Positions 9,077 through 17,174 of a stretch of 64,000 nucleotides of DNA are shown in pieces. Source of the DNA: an uncultured Bryobacterales bacterium (GTDB lineage: Bacteria; Acidobacteriota; Terriglobia; Bryobacterales; UBA6623); contig CATOTH010000001.1 of the NCBI GenBank assembly GCA_951813065.1, forward strand, positions 186,001-250,000. Reading direction: 5' to 3'. Both the position numbers and the translations under genes were made by a program. The notes beneath the pieces are model-generated. The model saw only the letters and a list, made by a program, of their open reading frames with translations. It was not told where the DNA came from and ran no database searches. The number at the start of each line of letters is the position of its first letter. Position 1 is the first letter of the stretch.

Positions 9077-9426
9077 TTCTGAGTGCGAGTGTAACAACGC
9101 CGGGCCGATTCCCGAGACACGGTGGGCAGTATCGGAACGAGCCAAACATGGCCGTTCCTCGCCATGGACAAGAATCTGGCATCAACCCGGCAAGGGCGCT
9201 CAGGTCCGGCCTGCGGAAGCCGGCCAGGGATGGCCTGGACGCACCATCGACAACGTCGCCAAGTCGCATCGGTTCGACACTCCACAGCGACGGTCGCCTC
9301 CTTGACCCTGATTCCCGTGCAATGCTGAGGGCTGCTCCGTGAGGTTTTCGCCACTATAGTTAGATCGCAAGGCTGCACGCATTCAGGGAGTCTATCGTCT
9401 AGCCATGTGGGAAGCCCGGAACAGGC
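9077..9426. other. Divergent intergenic region between aminotransferase and sigma-factor operon
   Basis: This 350-bp region contains no supported gene. It should hold both divergent promoters. TATAGT at 9354-9359 resembles a -10 hexamer, but no convincing -35 was found at the right spacing, and no clear ECF-type autoregulatory promoter could be assigned. Confidence 0.35.
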
Positions 9427-10005
9427 ATGAACACGATTGCGATGCCGTGCTATGGGACGGTGCCAGTGGCGGTTAGCGAGCGATCGCGCTCCGACACCGC
9501 CAGTGCTGCGGTCGAGGATCACAGCGACGACTCGATCGAAATTCACATGCGGCGGATGTTCCGCCTGATCTACCGCATCGTCGGTAACGTGCCCGACGCG
9601 CAAGACCTCACTCAAGAGGCGCTTGTCAAGGCACTGACCCGCAAGGGACAACTCAAGGACGACCGCAAGGCCACTCAGTGGCTGAACCGCATTGCGGTCA
9701 ACACTGCCCTGGACTTCGTGCGCAAGCGCGGTCGGACAGCATTCGAAGAAATCGGCGACATGCCGGCGATCAAGGACGAGAGTCCCGAACAGCGAGTGCT
9801 GCGGGGAGAGGTCCGCTCATGGCTTGATGAGGGCCTAAAGTTGCTCTCCGAGCGCGAGAGGACAGCACTGGTGCTGAGGGATGTGGAGGACTTGCCGGCA
9901 TCCGAGGTCGCCCTGGCTATGGGTTGCTCCACGGCGACGGTGCGATCACATATCGCCAATGCCCGCGTGAAGTTCAGGAAATACAAGGAAGGAAGACCGT
10001 CATGA
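9427..10005 (+). CDS. ECF-type RNA polymerase sigma factor (sigma-70 family)
   Basis: The 192-residue protein has sigma region 2 (MRRMFRLIYRIVGNVPDAQDLTQEALVKAL, about 41-70) with the typical DAQDLTQEA core-binding and -10 recognition helix, the linker NRIAVNTALDFVRKR, and region 4 (LSERERTALVLRDVEDLPASEVALAMGCSTATVRSHIANAR) with a helix-turn-helix for the -35 element. The first 35 residues are a poorly conserved extension. It is followed with a 4-bp ATGA overlap by a zinc-finger, single-membrane-helix protein that fits an anti-sigma factor, and then by an exported protein. The unit looks like a cell-surface-responsive regulon switch; the signal is unknown. Confidence 0.93.
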   Translation: MNTIAMPCYGTVPVAVSERSRSDTASAAVEDHSDDSIEIHMRRMFRLIYRIVGNVPDAQDLTQEALVKALTRKGQLKDDRKATQWLNRIAVNTALDFVRKRGRTAFEEIGDMPAIKDESPEQRVLRGEVRSWLDEGLKLLSERERTALVLRDVEDLPASEVALAMGCSTATVRSHIANARVKFRKYKEGRPS

Positions 10006-10511
10006 ACATCTTCCATCGACACCCTGACGAGCAGACCCTCTCTCTTTTCGCGGGCAGCGATCTCGGGCCACTGGCGCAGCGATTTGTCTTGCGACATGTC
10101 AATCGTTGTGAGTTGTGCCGCTCCGTTGTTGCGAGCTATTCGCAAGTACGGACCGAAATTGCGGGGCATTCAGCGGTCCCTGAGGTCGACTTCGAGGCTC
10201 TCGCCCACAATGCTCGCGTTGCCCTTGAACAACGGCAATCTGAGATCCAGGTGGGCAATCGCTGGCGGTGGAAGGCCGCTGTCGGCGGGTTGGCGGCGAC
10301 GGTCCTGGTGGCCGTGGCCCTGATTCCAATGGAGAACGACCAATCCTCCGCTCCGACCGTCGCAACCGGTCAGCTGGACCCTGGGCTGACGAGCTTGCCG
10401 ACGGCGCTGGAGGGGATGGCGGCCCAAATCACTTCGGAAGGCCATCTCGCTGTGCGCGCATTTCATCAGGGGTCCGGCACGATGACGATCACCGAGTACT
10501 ACGCACCATGA
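10002..10511 (+). CDS. Putative zinc-finger anti-sigma factor (membrane-anchored)
   Basis: This 169-residue protein begins at an ATG that shares bases with the stop codon of the sigma gene (ATGA, 10002-10005), so the two are translationally coupled. Its N-terminal half carries the zf-HC2 signature H32...C36..C39 within LRHVNRCELCRSVVAS, the zinc-binding anti-sigma motif. One membrane helix follows (about 91-110, KAAVGGLAATVLVAVALIPM), with about 59 residues beyond it, presumably periplasmic. Topology and position argue that it sequesters the preceding sigma factor at the membrane. Its own stop overlaps the next start by the same ATGA arrangement. Confidence 0.85.
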   Translation: MNIFHRHPDEQTLSLFAGSDLGPLAQRFVLRHVNRCELCRSVVASYSQVRTEIAGHSAVPEVDFEALAHNARVALEQRQSEIQVGNRWRWKAAVGGLAATVLVAVALIPMENDQSSAPTVATGQLDPGLTSLPTALEGMAAQITSEGHLAVRAFHQGSGTMTITEYYAP

Positions 10512-11665
10512 CACACGTCGCGACTCGATCAGCTCAGGCCTTGCTTGCGGCTGTACTCGCCATTCCGCTAGTAGCGGCAGAACCGGAAATCGCGATTGAG
10601 GTTTCAGAAGATGTGCCGTTGGAAGTCGTTGCGAGCGATTTCGGAAACAGCAACTTCGAGCCCCGCGGAAGCGCTCTCATCATCGAGCTGGACGGATCAA
10701 TTCGCTTTCGTCATACCGGCGAGGCTGCAGTCAGGGCGGTGACCCTGGCGGTTGACGCCTATGGCGGGAGGCTCGGTGGCCGCGCCGCAGTCGCTGTCCC
10801 CAGCCTCCATGCCCGCACCGGCGAGGAGTTTGAGGTCTATTTGAACCTGCGCATGGTGCGCCCGCTACCGCTTCCGCCTGGTCCCGCGGTGAGAATCGCT
10901 CCGGACGGCGTGCTCTTCGACACCTTGGATGCGGCCGGGCCCGATCGATTGGACTCGGTTCGCAAAATGACCGTTCGTGAGCTCGAGGCGCGGCGTGACC
11001 GACAGTACTTCCTCTCGCAATGGGAGACCGGAGGTCGCGCGGCACTGGCTTCGGCTATTCAGGCGAGCCTCCACCGGCAAGCGACTCGGCCGCGCCTTGG
11101 TGTTCGCTTGGCCGGCGAAGGTCCGGCAACGGCTGGGAGCGATACCCGCGAAGTGCAGTTCTCGTTCATCCAGAACGCAGATGCGCCCTTGATCCTGGAG
11201 GGGGGCACAGCCCTTGTTTCTGGACTGGTTTCGGATTCTCCCCGCATCCGGCTTCGCAACCGGACCGACGAGACGGTTCGCCACTTCGAGATTGGCTGGC
11301 TCGTCCGGGACGGAGCAGGATCGGTCTATTCGGCGGGCGCCGCCCCCGTAGGAGAAGTGCGGCGTCTTCGGCCGGGCGAAGCTGTCGAAACGGGCGGGGA
11401 CCGCCGGTTCGAACTACAGCCCGCTGGAACGGGAAGGCCGCCGGCGCTGGAATCCATGGCCGCCTATGTGCGAAACGCACAGTTCGATGACGGTAGCGTG
11501 TGGATCCCGAGCAGGCAGGCGTTGGAGGCATCCCGGCTGCTGCAGGCTTTGCCAGTCTCAGTCGAGGAGCGCAGGTTGACGCAGCTCTATCGGGAGCGCG
11601 GTCCAGCTGTAGTCGCGGCTGAGTTGGAGAAGCTGACGAAACGTACCGCCGCGGTCGATCAATAA
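10508..11665 (+). CDS. Exported protein of unknown function, third gene of the sigma operon
   Basis: The 385-residue product starts at an ATG overlapping the anti-sigma stop (ATGA, 10508-10511). A signal peptide is clear (residues 1-24, hydrophobic core AQALLAAVLAIPLVAA). The mature part is not recognised. It looks beta-rich: about 80-190 and 250-330 contain strands such as VRAVTLAVDAYGG and VRHFEIGWLVRDGAG, which recall immunoglobulin-like or DUF-type repeat modules, and it ends in a charged helix (LEKLTKRTAAVDQ). Coupling to a sigma/anti-sigma pair suggests an envelope role, possibly sensing or as a regulon target. This is inference. Confidence 0.8.
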   Translation: MTHVATRSAQALLAAVLAIPLVAAEPEIAIEVSEDVPLEVVASDFGNSNFEPRGSALIIELDGSIRFRHTGEAAVRAVTLAVDAYGGRLGGRAAVAVPSLHARTGEEFEVYLNLRMVRPLPLPPGPAVRIAPDGVLFDTLDAAGPDRLDSVRKMTVRELEARRDRQYFLSQWETGGRAALASAIQASLHRQATRPRLGVRLAGEGPATAGSDTREVQFSFIQNADAPLILEGGTALVSGLVSDSPRIRLRNRTDETVRHFEIGWLVRDGAGSVYSAGAAPVGEVRRLRPGEAVETGGDRRFELQPAGTGRPPALESMAAYVRNAQFDDGSVWIPSRQALEASRLLQALPVSVEERRLTQLYRERGPAVVAAELEKLTKRTAAVDQ

Positions 11666-11823
11666 ACGAATCCCGCATCGCGGCGAATGGCGCCGCGGCA
11701 TCGTCACCGCCGGGCTCCGGCTGTTGCTACACTAGTCTCTCTTGGGACGTTTCCCCAAGGCTTCAAGGGCTATGCTGCGGCTGATTGTCGCGCGCCTGTT
11801 CGTATACAGAGGTTGAGCCTTCC

Positions 11824-12636
11824 ATGAGTCTACTAACTGCAGTCGTTGTTTGGCTGATCACACTTGCAATCTCGATCCCGTTCGTGACCCGCACCTGGTG
11901 GATGCCAGAGGCAATTACCGATATCGGCCGACTCATCGACGAGAGCTTCATGGTCACCTTGGCGATCACAGGGTTCATTTTCGTGGTCGCGCAGGTGGCG
12001 CTCGGCTACACGGTCTGGAAGTATGGGAGGAAATCGGATGGGTCTGCTGATTACACGCATGGCAACAACAAGCTGGAGATCCTATGGACCGCCGCTGCTT
12101 CAGTGATCTTCGTAGGTCTCACGTTGACCGGCTTCTCGGTGTGGGCGGAAACCCGCTTCATCGATCGTAGATCGATGGAGCCATCTGAGGGCCGCTTGAT
12201 GATCGAAGTGACCGGGCAGCAGTTCGTTTGGAACATGCGCTACCCGGGCGAGGACAATCAGTTCGGCCCGACTGACATCAACCTGATCGACGACGCCGCC
12301 GGCAACCCCGTGGGGCTGGACCGAGACGGTCCGGGCGGTGCAGACGACATCATGGTGCCGGAGATGAGAGTCCCGGTGAACCGCGAAGTGGAACTCGCCC
12401 TGAAATCGAAAGACGTCTTGCACAATTTCTTCGTTCCGGAATTGCGGATCAAGCTCGACACGGTTCCAGGCCTTGTCGGCACTTTGCGATTCAAGGCCGA
12501 CAAGGAGGGCAAATATGAAATCGTCTGCTCGGAGCTGTGCGGCCTGGGACATTACAAGATGCGTAGTTTTCTCTATGTGGTCAGTGAAGAAGAGTACGAC
12601 GCCTGGATGGAAGAGCAGGCGTCGTATTTGTTCTGA
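11824..12636 (+). CDS. coxB: Cytochrome c oxidase subunit II
   Basis: The 270-residue subunit supplies the CuA electron-entry site of a heme-copper oxidase. Three hydrophobic segments (1-22, 42-64, 86-106) come first; the periplasmic cupredoxin domain then contains GQQFVWNMRYPGED (131-144) and the complete CuA ligand set: H200, C235, E237, C239, H243, M246 in CSELCGLGHYKM. There is no C-terminal cytochrome c domain, so this is aa3-like and not caa3. The ATG at 11824 is preferred over an upstream in-frame start because it begins directly at the first membrane helix. It is the first gene of the oxidase operon. Confidence 0.95.
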   Translation: MSLLTAVVVWLITLAISIPFVTRTWWMPEAITDIGRLIDESFMVTLAITGFIFVVAQVALGYTVWKYGRKSDGSADYTHGNNKLEILWTAAASVIFVGLTLTGFSVWAETRFIDRRSMEPSEGRLMIEVTGQQFVWNMRYPGEDNQFGPTDINLIDDAAGNPVGLDRDGPGGADDIMVPEMRVPVNREVELALKSKDVLHNFFVPELRIKLDTVPGLVGTLRFKADKEGKYEIVCSELCGLGHYKMRSFLYVVSEEEYDAWMEEQASYLF

Positions 12637-12672
12637 GCGGCAGCGTGACGTGGGCGTTGAGGATTTGAAGGC

Positions 12673-14496
12673 ATGACCGAAGTTCAGGTATCCGAAGAAG
12701 TCGCCGAATACACGGAAGTGCACCGGCACCCAGAGCCGAAGAGCTTCATCTGGAAGTACATCTTCTCTGTTGACCACAAAGTCATCGGCATCCAGTACCT
12801 GATGCTGGCGGTCGCGGCGGTGTTCGTCGGGATGTTCTTGAGCTTGCTGGTCCGCTTGCGGCTGGTCTGGCCCGAGGAGTCTATCCCGTTGCTCGGACAG
12901 CTCTTTCCCATCGGTGCGCCGGACGGAGTGATGACTCCCGAGTTCTACTTGGCCATGCTCACGATGCACGGCACGATCATGGTCTTCATGGTTCTGACCA
13001 CAGCGCCGCAAGGCGGATTCGGCAATTACTTCCTGCCGATCCAGATCGGCGCGGCCGATATGGCGTTCCCTCGGCTCAACATGCTGTCCTTCTGGAGTAC
13101 CTTCGTTTCGTTCATGCTGCTGCTTGCAGCCTTCTTCGTCGAAGGTGGCGCTCCCTGGTCCGGCTGGACCGGGTACCCGCCGCTGAGCGCGGTTCCGGAA
13201 GCTACCGTCCAAGGTTTCGGTCAGGACCTTTGGGTCGCATCAATCGCCGTCTTCTGCATCGCCTCGCTGCTGGGTGCATTGAATTTCATCGTGACAACCC
13301 TGGACCTGCGGGCCAAGGGCTTGACGATGTTCCGCATGCCACTGACGTGCTGGACATGGTTCGTGACCGCGATCCTGGGACTGCTGGCATTCGGCGTGTT
13401 GCTCGCCGCCGGCGTGCTGCTGCTGATGGATCGCAATGTCGGCACCAGCTTCTTCGTGCCGGGCGGATTGGTGATCAGCGACAAGCAGATCGATCACTCA
13501 GGCGGGTCGCCGATCTTGTGGCAGCATCTGTTCTGGTTCTTCGGGCACCCGGAGGTCTACATCGCGATCCTGCCCGGAATGGGGGTTACTTCGCATATCC
13601 TCTCGACCTTCGCGCGCAAGACGGTATTCGGCTACAAGGCCATGGTCTATGCGGTTCTGGCGATCGGGTTCCTTGGCTTCGTGGTCTGGGGACATCACAT
13701 GTTCGTCAGCGGCATGAGCCCGTACTCGGCATTCGTGTTCTCCATCCTGACGATGTGCATCGGCGTTCCGTCGGCGATCAAGACATTCAACTGGATCGGC
13801 ACGATGTGGGGTGGCAAGATCCGCTTCACCTCGCCGATGCTGTTCTCGATCGGATTCGTGTCCCTCTTCGTCACGGGAGGCATTTCGGGCATCTTCCTGG
13901 GCCAGCCGACCATCGACTTGTTCTTCCACGACACGTACTTCGTTGTTGCGCACTTCCATCTGATCATGGGCGTCGCAGCGATCTTCGGCATGTTCGCGGG
14001 GCTGATTTTCTGGTTCCCGAAGATGTTCGGTCGAATGATGGACGAGCGTCTCAACAAGATTCACTTCTGGATGACATTTGTGGGTGTCTACGCGATCTTC
14101 GGACCAATGCACTACCTGGGCATGATGCCGCACCCGCGTCGATACGCGGAGATCACGAGCGTCGACTACTTGGAGGCAATGGGTGCCGCTGACTTGCATC
14201 TGTTCATCACCGCCGCGGCGATACTGACGATTCTGGCCCAGTTCCTCTTCCTGTTCAACCTGATCAAGAGCATATTCAAAGGCAAGGAGTGCCGGGACCC
14301 GAATCCGTGGGAGGCGACAACACTGGAATGGACGATCTCGTCGCCACCGCCGCACGACAACTTCGCCGGCAAGGTCCCCCATGTCTACCGCGGCGCTTAC
14401 GATTTCAGCTTGCCGGGCACCAAGCGTGACTTCGCGATGCAATGCAACAACGACGAGGCAGTCTTCGGCTCGCGACCGGCCAGTAGCGGTGACTAG
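12673..14496 (+). CDS. coxA: Cytochrome c oxidase subunit I (A1-type heme-copper oxidase)
   Basis: The 607-residue catalytic subunit reduces O2 to water and pumps protons. Heme a ligands are H99 and H429, the heme a3 ligand is H427 (AHFHLIMG), and CuB ligands are H292 and H341/H342. The cross-linked Tyr Y296 sits in GHPEVYI, whose E294 marks the A1 subfamily. The proton channels look intact: D-channel N118, D129 and N136, and K-channel K370. Twelve membrane segments are expected. Length is slightly above the bacterial norm because of a C-terminal tail (about 530-607) with Pro-rich PNPWEATTLEWTISSPPPHD, a usual feature. It lies 36 bp after coxB and 4 bp before the first subunit III gene. Confidence 0.97.
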   Translation: MTEVQVSEEVAEYTEVHRHPEPKSFIWKYIFSVDHKVIGIQYLMLAVAAVFVGMFLSLLVRLRLVWPEESIPLLGQLFPIGAPDGVMTPEFYLAMLTMHGTIMVFMVLTTAPQGGFGNYFLPIQIGAADMAFPRLNMLSFWSTFVSFMLLLAAFFVEGGAPWSGWTGYPPLSAVPEATVQGFGQDLWVASIAVFCIASLLGALNFIVTTLDLRAKGLTMFRMPLTCWTWFVTAILGLLAFGVLLAAGVLLLMDRNVGTSFFVPGGLVISDKQIDHSGGSPILWQHLFWFFGHPEVYIAILPGMGVTSHILSTFARKTVFGYKAMVYAVLAIGFLGFVVWGHHMFVSGMSPYSAFVFSILTMCIGVPSAIKTFNWIGTMWGGKIRFTSPMLFSIGFVSLFVTGGISGIFLGQPTIDLFFHDTYFVVAHFHLIMGVAAIFGMFAGLIFWFPKMFGRMMDERLNKIHFWMTFVGVYAIFGPMHYLGMMPHPRRYAEITSVDYLEAMGAADLHLFITAAAILTILAQFLFLFNLIKSIFKGKECRDPNPWEATTLEWTISSPPPHDNFAGKVPHVYRGAYDFSLPGTKRDFAMQCNNDEAVFGSRPASSGD

Positions 14497-14500
14497 GTTC

Positions 14501-15160
14501 ATGCCTGCGACTCTCACAGCGACGGAGACCGAAGCCCAACTTGAAGGGGGCGACGGAGGTTTCGTCACGCTTCCACCTACTGGTGACGACGGCTGGGACG
14601 GTTCCGGTCCTGACGCTGGTCTTGTGCAGCGTTACAAGCTGGGGGTCTGGATCGGCATGGGCGGCATCACGATGTTCTTCGCCGCGCTGACCAGCGCCAT
14701 GGTCGTGCGACAAGGCCTGTCAGGGGACTGGCAACCGTTCTCGCTTCCACCCGTGCTGTACGTCAGCACACTGGTGCTGCTGGTATCGAGTTTCGCTATT
14801 GAGCGGGCTCGGCGCGAGATGCGTCAAGCCAGGCAGGATGGATTGCAGCGGTGGGTGAACGTCACCTCAGTGCTGGGCTTGGCTTTCCTGGCATGCCAAG
14901 TCATCGGATGGCAGGAACTGGTGGGCCGAGGGATTTACCTGGCATCCAATCCAGCTAACTCTTTCTACTACGTACTGACGGCGGGGCATGGCGCGCACCT
15001 CCTTGGTGGAATTGCGGCCTTGGGCTACATCTGGGCACGCACACGCAGCGCAAGGGCCTGGCCGACGCGGGAAGCTGCCGTGGAGGCGGCGGCGCTTTAT
15101 TGGCATTTTTTGGATGTCCTGTGGATCTACATCCTGGGACTGCTGCTGTTCTGGAGGTAA
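14501..15160 (+). CDS. Cytochrome c oxidase subunit III-like protein, first paralogue
   Basis: The 219-residue protein has a long polar N-terminus (1-45), then about five membrane helices. Subunit III traits are the GHGAHLLGGIAALGYIWAR segment (about 165-183) and the C-terminal LYWHFLDVLWIYILGLLLFW, where H and D of the YWHF.D motif are the family hallmark. The ATG at 14501 is preferred to an earlier in-frame start that would overlap the coxA 3' end. It is directly followed, 3 bp on, by a second subunit III family member, so either one is the structural subunit and the other an accessory copy, or both form a split seven-helix subunit. Confidence 0.85.
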   Translation: MPATLTATETEAQLEGGDGGFVTLPPTGDDGWDGSGPDAGLVQRYKLGVWIGMGGITMFFAALTSAMVVRQGLSGDWQPFSLPPVLYVSTLVLLVSSFAIERARREMRQARQDGLQRWVNVTSVLGLAFLACQVIGWQELVGRGIYLASNPANSFYYVLTAGHGAHLLGGIAALGYIWARTRSARAWPTREAAVEAAALYWHFLDVLWIYILGLLLFWR

Positions 15161-15163
15161 CGG

Positions 15164-15796
15164 ATGTCAGAAGGGCATGCGGCCATGGCCGCCGAACCGA
15201 CCTGGCAAGGAGGCGGAACGCCTCTTGCGGTCGGCCACAAGAAACTCGGGATGTGGCTGTTCATTGTCTCGGATACGCTGACTTTCTCGGCTTTGCTGGT
15301 CGCATACAGCTTCGTGCGTGCGGCAAATGACTGGCCGACTCCATTTCATTTCTATCCGTCAATCGTGTTCTCGACGGTGATGACGCTGGTCCTGCTAACA
15401 AGCAGCCTGACCATGGTTTACGCTGTCTCGGCGGCGCATCACGGGGCGCGGCGCAAGGCGGTCAAATGGCTCTGGTGGACAGCTTTGTGTGGCTTGACAT
15501 TCGTGGTGCTGCATGGATACGAATGGTTTCACCTGATGCACGACGAGGGCATGTATCCGTGGACGAACCCGTACGGGACCCCGGGGTTTGGGGCAACGTT
15601 CTTCACAATCACCGGGCTCCACATGTTCCATGTGATCACCGGCGTAGCGTACCTAGGCATAATCGCCGTGCGCTATCGTCGCGGGCGCTACCTGCCGGAG
15701 GATGTCGAAGTCGCCGGTCTGTACTGGCACTTTGTGGACTTGGTCTGGATGTTTGTATTCCCGATGATTTACCTGCTCTCCACGAGCGTCGACTGA
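15164..15796 (+). CDS. coxC: Cytochrome c oxidase subunit III, second paralogue
   Basis: This 210-residue protein shows five membrane helices with the classic subunit III blocks: KKLGMWLFIVSDTLTFSALL (about 26-45), GYEWFHLMHDEGMYPW, FFTITGLHMFHVITGVAYL (about 146-164) and AGLYWHFVDLVWMFVFPMIYLL (about 183-204). The Glu and His/Asp residues near the lipid-binding cleft are retained. It is the better match of the two tandem copies to canonical short bacterial subunit III. It is in tight operon with neighbours (3 bp upstream, 15 bp downstream). Confidence 0.9.
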   Translation: MSEGHAAMAAEPTWQGGGTPLAVGHKKLGMWLFIVSDTLTFSALLVAYSFVRAANDWPTPFHFYPSIVFSTVMTLVLLTSSLTMVYAVSAAHHGARRKAVKWLWWTALCGLTFVVLHGYEWFHLMHDEGMYPWTNPYGTPGFGATFFTITGLHMFHVITGVAYLGIIAVRYRRGRYLPEDVEVAGLYWHFVDLVWMFVFPMIYLLSTSVD

Positions 15797-15811
15797 GCGA
15801 GAATTACTGCA

Positions 15812-16366
15812 ATGCTGGTATCCCTGATCGGCTATCTCTTCTGCTTGGCTCTCGGTATCTGGGGCTTCTATGTCACTGGTACCCAGCTGCTTCACGGGAC
15901 GCTCGTCTCGTCGCTGGACAATCTTTTCCTCACGCTGTTCGCGGCCTTGATGGGAGTCACGGCGTTCGGCTATCTTGCCTGGCGATTCATCCCGGTCCTG
16001 ACGGCCGGCGGACCATCGGGCAGCGGAGCTGTCTCCGCAACGGCACCATATGTGCTGCCCGAGGATCCGGAATTCAACGACCCCCACTTGTCGATGTTCA
16101 ACAAGGTATGGATCGGCTTACTGGTCCTGACGGCCATTGAAGTCGTTCTGGCCTACGTGCAGATCGCCGGCGTGATGATCATGCTGATCATCCTGCTGGT
16201 CCTGTCAGTGGTCAAGGGAGGCATGATCATGTCCAGGTTCATGCACTTGCATTTCGACCACCCGCGCCTTTCGTGGATCGTAGTGGCCCCTGCAATCTTC
16301 TGCATTCTGGTAATGTGCGGCTACTTCTTCCCGGACAGCTTCCGGCTGCTGGATCTGCGCCCGTGA
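15812..16366 (+). CDS. Cytochrome c oxidase subunit IV-like membrane protein with an extra N-terminal helix pair
   Basis: The 184-residue protein appears to be two pieces. Residues 1-60 hold two hydrophobic helices (LIGYLFCLALGIWGFYVTG and LFLTLFAALMGVTAFGYLAW), followed by a Gly/Ser/Pro linker (70-92). The C-terminal 90 residues match the prokaryotic COX4 domain: MFNKVWIGLLVLTAIEVVLAY, VMIMLIILLVLSVVKGGMIM and the closing HLHFDHPRLSWIV helix pair. Bacterial subunit IV is usually about 100 residues, so the N-terminal part is an addition, perhaps a fused small oxidase subunit. Its stop overlaps the GTG of the next small gene. Confidence 0.82.
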   Translation: MLVSLIGYLFCLALGIWGFYVTGTQLLHGTLVSSLDNLFLTLFAALMGVTAFGYLAWRFIPVLTAGGPSGSGAVSATAPYVLPEDPEFNDPHLSMFNKVWIGLLVLTAIEVVLAYVQIAGVMIMLIILLVLSVVKGGMIMSRFMHLHFDHPRLSWIVVAPAIFCILVMCGYFFPDSFRLLDLRP

Positions 16367-16623
16367 GTCATCTGATGCGGCCACAGCGCTTCCGAAGCGC
16401 CGGTGCTTTTGCCGTTCTGGCGCTCGGGGTGTTGCTGGCGCTGCCCGTGACGGCCCCGAGCCAAGGCTGCCCGATGTGCCGCGAGACGGCTGGCTTCGAG
16501 ACGGACCGGGCCATTGGCGCGCTGAAGCGCGGCATCCTGACCCTCGCCATCCCGCCGATGGGTATCGCGCTGGGAGTAGCTTGGCTCACCTGGAAACGTG
16601 CGAACCGGCCGCTCCCCGACTAG
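16363..16623 (+). CDS. Small membrane protein with CPMC motif, last gene of the oxidase operon
   Basis: The 86-residue protein starts at GTG 16363 within the stop of the preceding gene (GTGA overlap); ATG 16375 is an alternative. Residues about 16-33 form a hydrophobic or signal helix ending in TAPSQG. Next comes a CPMCRETAGFETDRAIGALKR segment (about 36-56), then a second helix (ILTLAIPPMGIALGVAWLTW) and a short basic tail. The CxxC pair on the outer face next to an oxidase operon would suit copper or heme handling or a redox role, but no characterised family was recognised. It is followed by an intrinsic terminator 30 bp on, so it belongs to the cox transcript. Confidence 0.75.
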   Translation: MSHLMRPQRFRSAGAFAVLALGVLLALPVTAPSQGCPMCRETAGFETDRAIGALKRGILTLAIPPMGIALGVAWLTWKRANRPLPD

Positions 16624-16653
16624 TCTCGACGGCCGTTGAGACCCTCTGTCCAA

Positions 16654-16679
16654 GCCCGGCCATGGCGGCCGGGTTTTTT
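16654..16679 (+). terminator. Rho-independent terminator of the oxidase operon
   Basis: A perfect 7-bp GC stem (CCCGGCC at 16655-16661, GGCCGGG at 16667-16673) with a 5-base loop is followed at once by six T residues (16674-16679). It lies 30 bp after the last gene of the cox operon and before the metalloprotease gene, so it should end the operon transcript. Confidence 0.9.
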
Positions 16680-16740
16680 CTTGCATGCGGCTATTGCCTT
16701 GCGCCCTAAAATATTGCAGAATGATTAAGCGAATTAAGAT

Positions 16741-17174
16741 ATGGTTAAGATTCTAGCAGCACTGCTCATGGCATCCTTGGCGCCCGGCGCTCTCGGTGCG
16801 ACATGGACAGTGTGCGTGGAAGGCAGCGGCGAGTTGCTCAACACTCCTCTCCGAGGTGCCGTGCTCAGGGAGTTTCGCGAACTCATGGGTGGACGGGGCG
16901 CAGATCTTGGGTTCGGAACTTGCGTGCGGGACTCCCGCCGGATCCGTCTGGAGATCCAGGACGAGCCGCCCGATCATCTCGATGGTGTCCTGGGCCTGGC
17001 ATATCGCCGGAGCGAGCGGATCGAACCTCGTCTGAAGGTGTTCTACGGACCGCTGGTCCGGTACATCGGGGACCCCAACAGCACGCAACTGATCGGGAGG
17101 GCGATCGCGCGGGTGGCCGCGCACGAGGCGATGCACTTTCTCGAGCAGCAGCCGGAGCACTGCGCTGACGGACT
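16741..17174 (+). pseudogene. Exported HExxH metalloprotease-like gene, 5' portion (interrupted by IS66 element)
   Basis: The reading frame begins with a signal peptide (MVKILAALLMASLAPGALGA, residues 1-20) and runs to a putative zinc site H128-E129-x-x-H132 with a further His at 140 (HEAMHFLEQQPEHCADGL). Similar small acidobacterial secreted proteins carry HExxH followed by H..GLM. The frame then enters the IS and stops after L145. Removing the element and one copy of the 8-bp duplication rejoins the frame exactly with 20701-20872, restoring ..ADGL-MRPEF.. and giving a 201-residue protein. Insertion comes just after the metal ligands, so the truncated product may keep the motif but lacks the last 56 residues. 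Substrate and function are unknown. Confidence 0.82.
17167..17174. repeat. 8-bp target-site duplication, left copy (GACGGACT)
   Basis: GACGGACT at 17167-17174 directly precedes the left inverted end of the IS66-type element and is repeated without change at 20693-20700 after its right end. An 8-bp duplication is the known signature of IS66-family transposition. Confidence 0.95.

Noticed and set aside
12100..14568. Long minus-strand frames opposite coxB/coxA
   Set aside because: They are rich in His/Arg/Asp and mirror membrane-protein codons; the sense strand encodes complete oxidase subunits.
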